From Betaproteobacteria bacterium (GTDB lineage: Bacteria; Pseudomonadota; Gammaproteobacteria; Burkholderiales; SG8-39), in contig CANKMT010000004.1 of the NCBI GenBank assembly GCA_947482825.1, forward strand, positions 1 through 64,000: a stretch of DNA of 64,000 nucleotides. The letters are read 5' to 3'. Below the pieces are notes generated by a model, which was not told where the DNA came from, ran no database searches, and worked only from the letters and a program-made list of their open reading frames with translations. The position numbers and the translations under genes are program-made. This document shows positions 23,211 to 32,084 of this stretch, piece by piece. Within the stretch, counting starts at the first letter, position 1. Every line of letters starts with the position of its first letter.

Positions 23211-24040
23211 TTGATCTCCCAACGGCGGATGATCGCTGCGTTGTCGAGGTCCCCGTCGCCCGCGGCCACCGCTTCCTCGAGCAGGCGGGCATGGGTCTCT
23301 GTAAGCGGCAGGCGCATCTGCGTCCCGCCCGCGAGCGCAAGCATGTGGTTCACGTCCTTCAGGTGCTGGCGGATGCGCGATTCCGGCGCCCAGTCGGCCA
23401 CCGCCATCTTCCGGCCCTTGGCCATCGCGGCGGGCGACGCGGCGGGCGATTCGTCGAGCATGTCGAGGAAGGCTTTGCGATCGATGCCGATCCTTTCGGC
23501 GAACGCCATTCCTTCGGCAAGCGCGACACGGTTGAGGCCGAGCACCAGATTGGTCGCGAGCTTTGCACGCGCGGCCATACCGACCGAACCGACCGCATGG
23601 CGTTGCGAGGCAATCGCCGCAAGGATGTCTTCGCAACCGGAAGAATCCCCGCCGACGAACATGGCCGCCTCCCCTCGGGCGATGGACTGCGAAGACCCGG
23701 ACAGCGTCGCCTCTACGTAGCCGATTCCGTCGGCGGCCAGCTTCTTCGCGAGCGCCTCGATGCGCAGGGGATCGCCTGTGGTGCAGTCGATGAACAGATC
23801 CGGTCGCGCCTTTGCAGCAACCGCCTCGACGTCCGGCGTGTCGTAGACCGCAAGTACTATGCGCCGGGCCTTCTCCGCCACCGCCTCGGTCGAAGCGGCC
23901 TTTTGCCCGCCGTACGCGGCAAGCGCCGCCGGGTCCACATCGTAGCCAAGGGTCTCGAAGCCGGCCGCTTCGAGGCGCGCAGCGATGGCGCGCCCGACCA
24001 GCCCCAGGCCCACGATCCCGACAACCCCCGCAGCGCCCAT
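23207..24040 (-). CDS. NAD(P)-dependent beta-hydroxyacid dehydrogenase (HIBADH family)
   Basis: 277 residues. The Rossmann motif GIVGLGLVGRAIAARL begins at residue 8, followed by the acidic GYDVD after beta-2 that favours NAD. EATLSGSSQSIARGEAAMFVGG near 110 is the family's substrate-binding signature, normally containing D/E-x-P-V-S-G-G, here with Leu-Ser-Gly-Ser. KLATNLVLGLNRVALAEGMAFAERIG near 165 carries the catalytic lysine region. It oxidises a 3-hydroxy acid such as 3-hydroxyisobutyrate or tartronate semialdehyde. Only two bases separate it from the Bug gene upstream, and it overlaps the DUF993-like gene downstream. Confidence 0.87.
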   Translation of the reverse strand: MGAAGVVGIVGLGLVGRAIAARLEAAGFETLGYDVDPAALAAYGGQKAASTEAVAEKARRIVLAVYDTPDVEAVAAKARPDLFIDCTTGDPLRIEALAKKLAADGIGYVEATLSGSSQSIARGEAAMFVGGDSSGCEDILAAIASQRHAVGSVGMAARAKLATNLVLGLNRVALAEGMAFAERIGIDRKAFLDMLDESPAASPAAMAKGRKMAVADWAPESRIRQHLKDVNHMLALAGGTQMRLPLTETHARLLEEAVAAGDGDLDNAAIIRRWEIK

Positions 24041-24042
24041 GC

Positions 24043-25020
24043 CTATTCGGTCTTGATCGCCGCGTCCGCGACGATTTTCGCCGAGCGCGCGATGTCTTCG
24101 CGTTGGAACTTCGCGAAATCTTCGGCCGATGCCGCCGACAACTCGTAACCCTGGTCGAGAAGCCTTTGTCTCAGGTCGGTCCCCAGCGCCTTGTTGACCT
24201 CGGCGTTGAGCTTCTGCGTCACCTCCTTGGGGAGGTTGGCCGGGCCCCAAAGCCCGTACCACGCGTAGATCTCGTAGCCCGGCAGCGTTTCGGAAACCGT
24301 GGGCGTATCCGGGGCCGAAGGAAGACGACGGGCGGACGTCACGGCGAGCACTTTCACGCGCGCGCTCTTCCAGTGCGGCAGTGCCCCGAGCACCGGATCC
24401 ATGAATCCCTGGATCTGCCCGCCGATGAGGTCCTGGTAGGCCGGCGTGGAGCCTTTGTACGGCACCACGAGGAGGTCGATGCCCGCGGCCCTCTTGAGCA
24501 TCTCGGTGGCGAGATGGCCCGCCGATCCGTTTGAGCCGATCGCGAACGCGAGCTTGCCGGGATTGGCCTTTGCATGGGCAATCAGATCGGAGACATTCTT
24601 CGCCGGCACCGAAGGCGAAACCGCCAGCGCGATCGGACCCTTGGCCACCAACGCGACTGCGGTGAAGTCCTTTTGCACGTCGTACGGCACGCTTTTCGAG
24701 ATCAACGGCGTGATCGTGAAGATGTTCGCATTGAAGAGCAGCGTGTAGCCGTCGGCCGCGCTCCGGGCGACTTCGTTCGCACCGATCGTGGCATTGCCGC
24801 CGGCGCGGTTCTCGACCACGAATCCCTGGCCGGTGGAATCGGCCATCTTCTGTGCCAGCAGCCGCCCGACCACGTCGGTCGGACCGCCGGGCGGGAACGG
24901 GATCACCACCTTGACCGGCCTGGCCGGATATTGCGCGTGCGCGACGCCGATTGCGACGATGACGCCGAGCACGGCCGAAAAGAGGCGCGCGATCACTTGA
25001 GTGCCGGCACGTCCAGCCAT
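24043..25020 (-). CDS. Bug family (TctC-like) periplasmic binding protein
   Basis: 325 residues from the ATG at 25020, which has AAGGAG five bases upstream inside the Gfo/Idh gene. A GTG at 24996 in a GTGA overlap with that gene's stop is an alternative that leaves the signal peptide intact (LFSAVLGVIVAIGVAHAQ). Family segments: IPFPPGGPTDVVGRLLA, VVENRAGGNATIGANEV and AADGYTLLFNA. It lies between two dehydrogenase genes in a single minus-strand run, and no permease genes accompany it. A ligand shared with the DUF993-like/dehydrogenase pathway is inferred. Confidence 0.88.
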   Translation of the reverse strand: MAGRAGTQVIARLFSAVLGVIVAIGVAHAQYPARPVKVVIPFPPGGPTDVVGRLLAQKMADSTGQGFVVENRAGGNATIGANEVARSAADGYTLLFNANIFTITPLISKSVPYDVQKDFTAVALVAKGPIALAVSPSVPAKNVSDLIAHAKANPGKLAFAIGSNGSAGHLATEMLKRAAGIDLLVVPYKGSTPAYQDLIGGQIQGFMDPVLGALPHWKSARVKVLAVTSARRLPSAPDTPTVSETLPGYEIYAWYGLWGPANLPKEVTQKLNAEVNKALGTDLRQRLLDQGYELSAASAEDFAKFQREDIARSAKIVADAAIKTE

Positions 25021-26141
25021 TTGCGCTCCTTCCAGCTCTTGAGACCGAGTTCGGCCAGCTGCACGCCGCGCGCGCCTTCCATGAGGTCCCAGCGGAACGG
25101 GCCTTCGCCCGCCACGTGGCGCAGGAACAACTCCCACTGCGCCTTGAATGCATTCTCCGCAGGCGCGTTGTCGGGGACTTCCTGCCAGCCGGCGAAGAAG
25201 TCGATCGGCTGCGGGATGTCCGGATTCCAGACCGGCTTGGGCGTGTTGACGCGCGACTGGGTGAAGCAGCGCCGCAGGCCCGCCACCGCCGAGCCGTGCG
25301 TGCCGTCGACCTGCAGAGTGAGAAGGTCGTCGCGCCGCACGCGCACCACCCAGGAACTGTTGAAGTGCGCGATCACGCCCCCCTCGAGCTGGAAGGTCGC
25401 GTAAGCCGCGTCGTCGGCCGTGGCCTTGTACTTCTTGCCGGTCTCGTCCCAGCGCTCGGGAATGTGCGTCGCGCCCAGGCACGACACCGCCTTGACTTCG
25501 CCGAACAGGTTGTCCAGCACGTAACGCCAGTGGCAGAGCATGTCGAGGATGATTCCACCGCCGTCGGCCGTGCGGTAGTTCCAGCTAGGGCGCTGGGCTT
25601 CCTGCCAGTCGCCCTCGAACACCCAGTAACCGAACTCGCCGCGAACCGAAAGGATCTTGCCGAAGAAGCCGGAGTCCCGAAGCATCTTGAGCTTGAGCAA
25701 CCCCGGCAGCCAGAGCTTGTCCTGCACCACGCCGTGCTTGATGCCGGCTTTTTTGGCGGCCTTGTAGAGGTCGAGAGCCTCGCGCAGGTTGGTCGCCACG
25801 GGCTTCTCGCAATAGACGTGCTTGCCTGCAGCGATCGCCTGCTTGAGCAGCGTCGGGCGCAACTGCGTGGACGCGGCATCGAAGAACACGGTGTCGTTCT
25901 TGTCCTTGAGCGCCTTGGCGAGGTCCGTGGTCCAGCGCGCGATGCCGTGGGCGGCCGCCAGCGCCTCGACCTTGCCGGCGTTGCGGCCGACGAGGATCGG
26001 GTCCGGCATCAGGCGCGTGCCGTCCGCGAGGCGCACGCCGCCCTCCTTCCTGCTCGCCACAATCGAGCGCACGAGATGCTGGTTGGTGCCCATGCGTCCG
26101 GTGACGCCATTCATGATGATGCCGATTCGCTTCTCTGCCAT
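24993..26141 (-). CDS. Gfo/Idh/MocA family oxidoreductase
   Basis: 382 residues. The N-terminal Rossmann domain starts RIGIIMNGVTGRMGTNQHLV, an unusual variant of GxGxxG with GVTGRMG. EKPVATNLREALDLYKAA near 125 is the family signature with the catalytic EKP lysine. The C-terminal domain holds GGIILDMLCHWRYVLDNLFG near 205, with the D-x3-H pair common in sugar and inositol dehydrogenases. It probably oxidises or reduces a cyclic polyol or keto sugar with NAD(P). It overlaps the Bug gene downstream and is 10 bases from another Bug gene upstream. Confidence 0.87.
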   Translation of the reverse strand: MAEKRIGIIMNGVTGRMGTNQHLVRSIVASRKEGGVRLADGTRLMPDPILVGRNAGKVEALAAAHGIARWTTDLAKALKDKNDTVFFDAASTQLRPTLLKQAIAAGKHVYCEKPVATNLREALDLYKAAKKAGIKHGVVQDKLWLPGLLKLKMLRDSGFFGKILSVRGEFGYWVFEGDWQEAQRPSWNYRTADGGGIILDMLCHWRYVLDNLFGEVKAVSCLGATHIPERWDETGKKYKATADDAAYATFQLEGGVIAHFNSSWVVRVRRDDLLTLQVDGTHGSAVAGLRRCFTQSRVNTPKPVWNPDIPQPIDFFAGWQEVPDNAPAENAFKAQWELFLRHVAGEGPFRWDLMEGARGVQLAELGLKSWKERKWLDVPALK

Positions 26142-26151
26142 GACTGGGTCC

Positions 26152-27114
26152 TTATTTCTTCTTCGCCAAACCGAGGCGGTCGATGATCTTTCGTTCGCGC
26201 TCGAATTGCTCGCGCGCAAACCGGGTGTAGTCCTCGCTCGACTGGTACCAGACCGGCTGGTTGTACTTCTCGAGCGTCCTGAGGTGGATCGGGTCTTCGA
26301 GTCCTTTCTTGAAGGCATCATGCAACACACGCACGATCGCCGGCGGCGTCGCGGCCGGCACGCCGATGCCGTAGGGGCTGGTCGAGACGATGCCGTAACC
26401 GAGTTCGGTGAGCGTCGGCACCTCCGGCCAGACGGCCACGCGCTTTTCGGTGAACACCGCGAGGACCCGGGCCTTGCCTGCCGCCACGTGGGGCACCGCG
26501 CCAGTCGAATCGACCGCGACGTCGAGGTGGCCGCCAAGCATCGCCGTGAGCATGTCGGCACTGCCTTTGTAGGGGATGTGGTTGAACTTCACGCCCTGTG
26601 CAGTCGACAACTCCTCGGTCGCCAGATGCACCGAGCCGCCGATCCCGTGCGAGCCGTAGCTGATCTTGCCGGGACTGGACCGGGCCGCGGCTATCAGCTC
26701 GGCCATGGACTTCCAGGGCGCGTCGCTGCGCACGATTACGGCGAAGACATAACCGGAAACGCCCATGACGTACTGGATGTCCTTGATGGGGTCGTAGGCC
26801 ACGTTTTCCATGTGCGGCAGGCGAAACACCGTGATCGGCGTCATGCTCACCGTGTAGCCGTCGGGCTTGGCATTGACGAGCGCGGCCGCGCCCAGGGTGC
26901 CGGTCGCGCCGGGGCGGTTCTCGACCACCACGGGCTGGCCGAGGTATTTCGAGGTCGCCTCGGCCAGCGCGCGTCCGGCGATGTCGGTGGGCCCCCCGGC
27001 TGGAAATGTCACCAGCAATGTCACAGGCTTGACTGGGAACGCCTGCGCAGCGCTCGGAAGCGCAAGCAGCAGGCCCGTGATAAACAGCAGCAGCCGCACC
27101 GATTTCTCCGTCAT
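26152..27114 (-). CDS. Bug family (TctC-like) periplasmic binding protein
   Basis: 320 residues from MTEKSVRLL, whose ATG overlaps the stop of the enolase-superfamily gene (ATGA); the ORF-track start at 27171 is inside that gene. Signal peptide to about residue 25 (LLLALPSAAQAF). Family segments: VTFPAGGPTDIAGRALA, VVENRPGATGTLGAAAL and KPDGYTVSMTP. It is separated by only one gene from a second Bug gene (24043-25020); they are clearly different paralogues, not a recent tandem copy. Probably exported to the periplasm to bind a carboxylate fed to the neighbouring enzymes. Confidence 0.9.
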   Translation of the reverse strand: MTEKSVRLLLFITGLLLALPSAAQAFPVKPVTLLVTFPAGGPTDIAGRALAEATSKYLGQPVVVENRPGATGTLGAAALVNAKPDGYTVSMTPITVFRLPHMENVAYDPIKDIQYVMGVSGYVFAVIVRSDAPWKSMAELIAAARSSPGKISYGSHGIGGSVHLATEELSTAQGVKFNHIPYKGSADMLTAMLGGHLDVAVDSTGAVPHVAAGKARVLAVFTEKRVAVWPEVPTLTELGYGIVSTSPYGIGVPAATPPAIVRVLHDAFKKGLEDPIHLRTLEKYNQPVWYQSSEDYTRFAREQFERERKIIDRLGLAKKK

Positions 27115-28502
27115 CGCATCCTCCTCATCGAATCCCAATCGGGCATCGCCTCGCTTGCGAACCCTTTGCAAGCGAGGCTGCCGATGCCGAGCATGCCGTC
27201 CTTGATCGCCACGCGAACCGCACCGTGGCTGCGTTCATAAAGATCGGGGTGCGCGGCGAGAAAGGCGGCCTGCTCCTTCTCCGGCAGGCTCGCCATGCCG
27301 TTCACGTAATGGTGTCCGTTGCGCTCGACATGCGTGAGCCCTAGCAACGAAACCAGCGCAAGGTCCTGCTGGATTGCGAGGCCCGGCTGGATCGTAAGAT
27401 CTTCGCCGGACATCATGAATCCGTCGCCCCAGGCCGCGCAGCGGGCGCGGTTGATCAGCGACTTGTACAGGCCCTTGCAGGTCTTCGAGGACACGCCGCG
27501 ATAGCCGAGTTCCTTCGCGCGCGGGAAGGCGTCCAGCGAATCGTCCGATTCGTCGATGATCACTGGCTTCTCGGCCGAGAGCTTTTCCACGCTTCGGGCA
27601 AACGCATTCTGCCGCTTGATCGGCTGCTCGATGAAGATGATGCTCTCGACCATGCGCGCGAGGCGGGGCGTCGCCTTCATCTTTGCCCACAGCTCGGCCA
27701 CGCCATCGACGTCCTCGTACTGCTCGTTGCCGTCGAGCGAGGCGTAGTAAGGCGGCCCGATTCGGTCGATCACCGACGCGATCGCCGAAAGGCGCTCGAG
27801 GTCCGCCGCGACATTGCCGCCGACTTTGAGCTTGAAGTACCGATGCCAGTACGTCTCGACAACCTGCTCGAGCGTTTCGGGCAGGCCGTCATTGACGGGG
27901 GAGGTGTTGTCCGCATCGGTGATCGGGTCCACGAGCCCAACGGTGTGACGCGCCGCAATCGTGCGGGCCGGCTTCAAGCCCGCAGCGAACTGCGCCAGCG
28001 CGAGACCTTCGAATACGGTGAGGCCGGGCAGGTTGGATTGCACCGCCTCGTAAAACGACACTCCGCAAGCGCGGCAAAGCGCATCGAGCACCGCACGGTC
28101 GATGAGCGCCGGCCCGTAGCAGGCCACGAGGCTGTTCAGGCCGCGCGCGGCGCCCGCCTCGATTTGCGCGAGGTAGTGGGCCCGGTTGTGGCCGAAAGCA
28201 GTGTTCGCGCCGCCGGCAAGGTAGGCCTCCTTCGCCAAAGACAGCGCCAGGCGCAGCTGGTCGAAATTGTCTTCGTTGCTGAGCGCGGGGTTCTTGTCGA
28301 ACCATTTGGGCGCCAGCAATTCCGCGGCGGCGCCTGTCGCTTCGCGGCCGTCTTCGAGGCGGATGCGCACCCGCGCAAAAGCCTGGGGCGATTCGGTGAG
28401 CGTGACCACGCCGAAGCGAAACGGCATGCGCAGCTTTACGTCGCGCTCGAACAGGTCGATTGCGACGATCGAAAAACGCGGGGCGACGGCGGTGGCAGTC
28501 AT
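27111..28502 (-). CDS. Enolase superfamily enzyme (mandelate racemase/muconate lactonizing-like), long form
   Basis: 463 residues, longer than the usual 360-400 of the MR/MLE groups. The catalytic barrel shows YFKLKVGG (K-x-K near 240), SLDGNEQYEDVDGV (first metal Asp), IIFIEQPIKRQNAF (Glu) and VIIDESDDSLDAF (third metal Asp/Glu), then GVSSKTCKGLYKSL with a distal lysine. These support Mg-dependent proton abstraction next to a carboxylate, giving racemisation, dehydration or cycloisomerisation. The extra length lies mainly in the capping domain (residues 60-180). It is 10 bases downstream of the ABC ATPase gene and overlaps a Bug gene, so it is probably in the same transcript. Confidence 0.85.
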   Translation of the reverse strand: MTATAVAPRFSIVAIDLFERDVKLRMPFRFGVVTLTESPQAFARVRIRLEDGREATGAAAELLAPKWFDKNPALSNEDNFDQLRLALSLAKEAYLAGGANTAFGHNRAHYLAQIEAGAARGLNSLVACYGPALIDRAVLDALCRACGVSFYEAVQSNLPGLTVFEGLALAQFAAGLKPARTIAARHTVGLVDPITDADNTSPVNDGLPETLEQVVETYWHRYFKLKVGGNVAADLERLSAIASVIDRIGPPYYASLDGNEQYEDVDGVAELWAKMKATPRLARMVESIIFIEQPIKRQNAFARSVEKLSAEKPVIIDESDDSLDAFPRAKELGYRGVSSKTCKGLYKSLINRARCAAWGDGFMMSGEDLTIQPGLAIQQDLALVSLLGLTHVERNGHHYVNGMASLPEKEQAAFLAAHPDLYERSHGAVRVAIKDGMLGIGSLACKGFASEAMPDWDSMRRMR

Positions 28503-28512
28503 GCGGCCCTCC

Positions 28513-29274
28513 TCATTCCATCCCGAGCAGCTTGTAGATCCGTCGCGTGTACTCGCCGAATTTCTCGTGGGTCTTCATGTCCAGCGTGCGCGGACGCGGC
28601 AGGTCGATCTCGAAATTGTCGGCCATGCGCGCCGGCCCCGCGCTGAACACCACCACGCGTGTGCCAAGGAAGACCGCCTCGGAAATCCCGTGCGTGACGA
28701 ACACAATGGTCTTGCCCGACTCCTTCCAGATGCGAAGCAGTTCGAGGTTCATCTTCTCGCGCGTGAGCGCATCCAGCGCCCCGAACGGCTCATCCATCAG
28801 CACGAGCTTCGGGTCGTGGATGAGCGAGCGTGCAATGGCAGCGCGCTGCTGCATGCCGCCGGAGAGTTCGTAGGGGTACTTCTCCTCGAACCCTCCCAAC
28901 CCGACGAGGTTGAGCAGGTCTTTCGCGCGCTCGCGGCTGGCGGCCGCTGGCAGACCGAGGATCTCCGCGGGCAGCAGGACATTCTCGAGGATGCGGCGCC
29001 ATTTCAGCAGAAGTGGCGCCTGGAACACCATGCCGATGTCGCGCGAAGGATCGAAGGCGTGGCTTTCCGAACCGATGCGGACCGTGCCCGCGTCATGCGG
29101 GTGCAGGCCGGCAAGGATCTTGAGCAGCGTCGACTTGCCGCAGCCCGAGGGACCAACCAGCGACACCAGTTCGCCCGGCATCACGTCGAAGGTCGCATCG
29201 GAAATCGCGAGGTGCTCGGTGCGGCCGCGACGGTAGGTCTTGGACACGCCCGAGAGGTGGATGAAGGGCTGCAT
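28513..29274 (-). CDS. ABC transporter ATP-binding protein (nitrate/sulfonate/taurine NitT/TauT type)
   Basis: 253 residues. Walker A GPSGCGKSTLL near 40, Q-loop GMVFQAPLLLKW near 85, signature LSGGMQQR near 135 and Walker B LVLMDEPFGALDALTREK near 155, followed by the H-loop FVTHGISEA. Closest in layout to SsuB/TauB. It is transcribed away from its presumed partners, the permease (29322) and binding protein (30172), across a 47-base divergent gap. It heads the minus-strand run with the enolase-superfamily and Bug genes. It could also serve the ATPase-less permease at 47822. Confidence 0.92.
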   Translation of the reverse strand: MQPFIHLSGVSKTYRRGRTEHLAISDATFDVMPGELVSLVGPSGCGKSTLLKILAGLHPHDAGTVRIGSESHAFDPSRDIGMVFQAPLLLKWRRILENVLLPAEILGLPAAASRERAKDLLNLVGLGGFEEKYPYELSGGMQQRAAIARSLIHDPKLVLMDEPFGALDALTREKMNLELLRIWKESGKTIVFVTHGISEAVFLGTRVVVFSAGPARMADNFEIDLPRPRTLDMKTHEKFGEYTRRIYKLLGME

Positions 29275-29284
29275 AAGTTTGCTA

Positions 29285-29306
29285 TGATTTAACCAACCGT
29301 TTAATT
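29285..29306. promoter_or_regulatory. AT-rich divergent promoter/operator region of the ABC transporter genes
   Basis: The 47-base gap between the ATPase and permease genes contains TTAACCAACCGTTTAA, an imperfect inverted repeat with GGTTAA half-sites. A related perfect palindrome (GGTTAACTTAACC) occurs upstream of the other NMT1-type binding protein at 49926. A TetR-type operator is a reasonable guess; no consensus -35/-10 pair stands out. Confidence 0.35.
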
Positions 29307-29321
29307 GTCGTTGGAGGCAGG

Positions 29322-30137
29322 ATGCCGAGTCAAGGCGACAGCGCCGCCGGAACCGGATTGTTTCAGCGCCTCGCTTCGGCAGCCGCTTGGTATGCGCCGA
29401 GCGCGCTGGTGATCCTCGGCCTCGTCGTCCTCTGGCAGGTGGCGGTGGACGCGCTCCACGTCAAGGAATACATCCTGCCCACCCCTTGGGCGGCGCTCAA
29501 GACGCTGGACCAGGCAAACTACCAATGGGTGCCGAATTTCCTCGCCACTTTCTACGCGGTGATCGGCGCGTTCGTGCTTTCGGCCTTTCTCGGGGTGGCG
29601 CTGGCCGTCGTGATCGTATGGAACCAGCTCCTGCTTCGCACCGTGATGCCGGTGCTGGTGCTCTTCAACACGCTGCCCAAGATCGCATTGGCCCCGCTTT
29701 TCGTCATCTGGCTGGGCTACGGGATCTGGCCCAACATCATCATCGGCACCACGATCGCCTTCTTCCCCATGGTGGTGAACACGGCCGTCGGCCTCGCGTC
29801 GGCCGAGCCGGAAATGCTGGACCTCGTGCGTTCGCTCAAGGCGACCCGCTGGCAGGTGTTCCGCAAAATCCGCTTCCCGAATGCAGTGCCGTACATCTTC
29901 ACCGGCCTGAAGCTGAATGCGACGATGTCGGTGACGGGCGCGATCGTCGGCGAGTTCGTCGCCTCGGAGCGCGGCCTGGGTTCGCTTATCATCACCGGCG
30001 GCGTCACAATGCAGACGCCGTCGATCTTTGCGTCGCTAATCCTGATCTCGGCGCTCGGGCTCGTGCTGTACGGCGCGGTCGTCGCGGTAGAAAACGTCGT
30101 CGCGCCCTGGGCCAACCGGGAAGACGCGGCGAAATAG
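29322..30137 (+). CDS. ABC transporter permease (SsuC/TauC type)
   Basis: 271 residues with six predicted membrane helices. The ATPase-coupling EAA loop is visible as MLDLVRSLKATRWQVFRKIRFPNAVPYIFTG (around residues 165-195). The N-terminal WQVAVDALHVKEYILPTPWAAL matches BPD_transp_1 permeases of the sulfonate/nitrate group. A GGAGG ribosome site precedes the ATG. It forms the membrane channel with the ATPase at 28513 and receives ligand from the binding protein 34 bases downstream. The second permease in the window (47822) is a separate homologue of the same class. Confidence 0.92.
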   Translation: MPSQGDSAAGTGLFQRLASAAAWYAPSALVILGLVVLWQVAVDALHVKEYILPTPWAALKTLDQANYQWVPNFLATFYAVIGAFVLSAFLGVALAVVIVWNQLLLRTVMPVLVLFNTLPKIALAPLFVIWLGYGIWPNIIIGTTIAFFPMVVNTAVGLASAEPEMLDLVRSLKATRWQVFRKIRFPNAVPYIFTGLKLNATMSVTGAIVGEFVASERGLGSLIITGGVTMQTPSIFASLILISALGLVLYGAVVAVENVVAPWANREDAAK

Positions 30138-30171
30138 GCGCCACGGAATCACACACCCAAAGGAGACAAGA

Positions 30172-31170
30172 ATGAAATTCAGCCCCCTGCTTGCCGCGCT
30201 GGCTGCTTCGCTTGCCGCAGCGCTCGCCCCCCTCCCCGCCCAGGCGCAGGACAAGATGACCTTGCAGCTCAACTGGTTCCACCTGGCCGACCATGCGCCG
30301 ATCTACATGGCGCTCAAGAAAGGCTATTTTGCCGAGGAGAAGATCGACCTCACCGTAGTGCGCGGCGCGGGCTCGGCCGACAGCGCCAAGAAGATCGACC
30401 TCAAACAGGCCGACGTCGGCATTTCGGACGCGCCGACCATCATCACCGCGATCAGCAAAGGCGCCGACCTCAAGATCGTCGCCGTGGTATTCGACAAGGC
30501 CGGCAACAACGTGTTCTTCAAGAAGAGCGCCGGCATCTCCAAGCCCGCCGACCTCATCGGCAAGAAGATCGCCGCGCCGCCGGCCGATTCGCATCGCGTC
30601 CTGTGGCCCGCCTTCGCCGCGCTGAACAACATCCCGGCCGACAAGATCACCATGGTCAACGTGAAGCCGGAGGGCAAGCAGGCGATCGTCGCCGCCGGCG
30701 AGGTCGATGCCTCGTTCGACCTCTACACGAGCTATGCGATCTGGGAGAAGGTGCTGGGCAAAGGCAACGTGGGCAACCTGCTGTGGGCCGACTACGGCCT
30801 GCCGATCTACGGCCACACCTATTTCGTCAACACCGAAACGGTCACCAAGAACCCGAAAATGATCGAGCGGTTTCTGCGCGCCGTGCACAAGGGCTGGCGC
30901 GATACGCAGATGGCGCCGGCCGAAGCGATCGATGCAATGGCCGCCGCGGTGGCGGGCCTGGATCGCGACACGCTTCTCAACACCATGCCGCAGATCCTCG
31001 ACCTGTGCATCACCGACCGCTCGCGCAAGAACGGCATCGGCTGGATCGAGCCGGCGCTGATGGCCAAGACGCTGGAGATCACGTTCGCCAACGCCAAGCC
31101 GGACAGGCCGGTGAAGGCCGAGGACGTCTACACCAATGCGTTCAGCAGCAAGATCAAGCCGTTGAAGTAG
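30172..31170 (+). CDS. ABC transporter substrate-binding protein (NMT1/THI5-like, SsuA type)
   Basis: 332 residues with a Sec signal peptide (MKFSPLLAALAASLAAALAP, cut near AQAQ). The mature N terminus KMTLQLNWFHLADHAPIYMALKKGYF is the NMT1/THI5-like signature seen in thiamine-precursor, sulfonate and aromatic-acid binding proteins. A strong ribosome site (AAAGGAGACAAGA) precedes the start. Ligand unknown; the LNWF...ADHAP pattern also occurs in pyrimidine-precursor and phthalate-type binders. It is followed by a GC-rich hairpin and a convergent gene. Confidence 0.9.
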   Translation: MKFSPLLAALAASLAAALAPLPAQAQDKMTLQLNWFHLADHAPIYMALKKGYFAEEKIDLTVVRGAGSADSAKKIDLKQADVGISDAPTIITAISKGADLKIVAVVFDKAGNNVFFKKSAGISKPADLIGKKIAAPPADSHRVLWPAFAALNNIPADKITMVNVKPEGKQAIVAAGEVDASFDLYTSYAIWEKVLGKGNVGNLLWADYGLPIYGHTYFVNTETVTKNPKMIERFLRAVHKGWRDTQMAPAEAIDAMAAAVAGLDRDTLLNTMPQILDLCITDRSRKNGIGWIEPALMAKTLEITFANAKPDRPVKAEDVYTNAFSSKIKPLK

Positions 31171-31178
31171 GCGTCCGG

Positions 31179-31207
31179 GTCGCGGCGCGCGGGGGCGCCG
31201 CCGCGAC
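31179..31207 (+). terminator. GC-rich hairpin after the ABC binding-protein gene
   Basis: GTCGCGGC and GCCGCGAC form a perfect 8-base stem around a GC-rich loop that can pair further (GGCGCC). It lies between the convergent ends of the binding-protein and B3/B4 genes and may stop transcription in either direction. No T tract follows, so strength is uncertain. Confidence 0.5.
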
Positions 31208-31923
31208 TATGCCGACAACTCGATCCGCGGCGCAGCCGCGCTGAGAAGGCCGCTTCGGTAGCGCCCCCCGCAGAATCGCGCCATCAGTTCCTCGGCCTCG
31301 CCACAAGCCTGGGCCGCTTCGTCGGCCATCACCGGCAACAGACAATCCACGTTGAAGACGATGGCCGTGGTGCCGGGCTCGACCAGCGTGTGCTTCGCCT
31401 GCCGCCAGGTCCAGCGCCGCGTGAGCACCGTGTCGCCTTCGACGAAAACGATCTCGCCGGGTAACGGGTGCTCCAGTTTTTCCGAACCGAACGCGACGAA
31501 CTCTTCGTGGCCGGTGGCCGGCCGCAATACGATGTCGCTCTTGAGTACGTCGATCGAATGGGCACCCGCCGGCACGAGGTGGCGCAGCGACACGATGTTG
31601 CCGATGTCGACCAGCGCCGAGAACGAAGGCAGCGGGTCGCCCTTGAGCGCGCGCCGCGACAAGGCCTCGATGGACGAGCGGTACTCCGCGGGCTTGGCCC
31701 CGAATGCGCGGTAGGCCTCGCGCCAGGCCCGGATGCGCGGCGCCTCGGCAATGCCTTCGACGGTCAGGCGGTCCCTCACCGAGGCTTCCGCATCACGCAA
31801 GAGTTGGACGAGTTCCGGCGGCGAGGGCGGGTTCGCGAGGCCATGGGCAATCACGACCCCGCGCACATAGCCCGGATACTTCCGGAATACTTCGGCGTCG
31901 ATCGAGTAGGCGTAGGCGCTCAT
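31207..31923 (-). CDS. B3/B4 tRNA-binding (PheT editing-like) domain protein
   Basis: 238 residues from MSAYAYSIDAEVF; the ORF-track start 20 codons upstream is not family-like. It matches free-standing B3/B4 domain proteins, relatives of the phenylalanyl-tRNA synthetase beta-chain editing domain: RIRAWREAYRAFGAKPAEYRSSIEAL near 60-85 and LPSFSALVDIGNIVSLRHLVPAGAHSID near 98-125 are its conserved core. Such proteins may clear mischarged tRNA or bind amino-acid-like ligands; the function is not established. Single gene, convergent with the ABC binding protein and divergent from the phytanoyl-CoA dioxygenase-like gene. Confidence 0.8.
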   Translation of the reverse strand: MSAYAYSIDAEVFRKYPGYVRGVVIAHGLANPPSPPELVQLLRDAEASVRDRLTVEGIAEAPRIRAWREAYRAFGAKPAEYRSSIEALSRRALKGDPLPSFSALVDIGNIVSLRHLVPAGAHSIDVLKSDIVLRPATGHEEFVAFGSEKLEHPLPGEIVFVEGDTVLTRRWTWRQAKHTLVEPGTTAIVFNVDCLLPVMADEAAQACGEAEELMARFCGGRYRSGLLSAAAPRIELSA

Positions 31924-32084
31924 GGTCACAGCATTATAGGGACTCGTCCGCGGGCACGATTTCACTTCCAAATGAATTGCCAAATACAGAATTCAAAACG
32001 CCGATGGTCGCGCACACCGCCGGCAGCTAGAATCGGCGCAACAGCTGAGCCACAGGCTGCCTGAACACGCACAGGGGAGATTCA

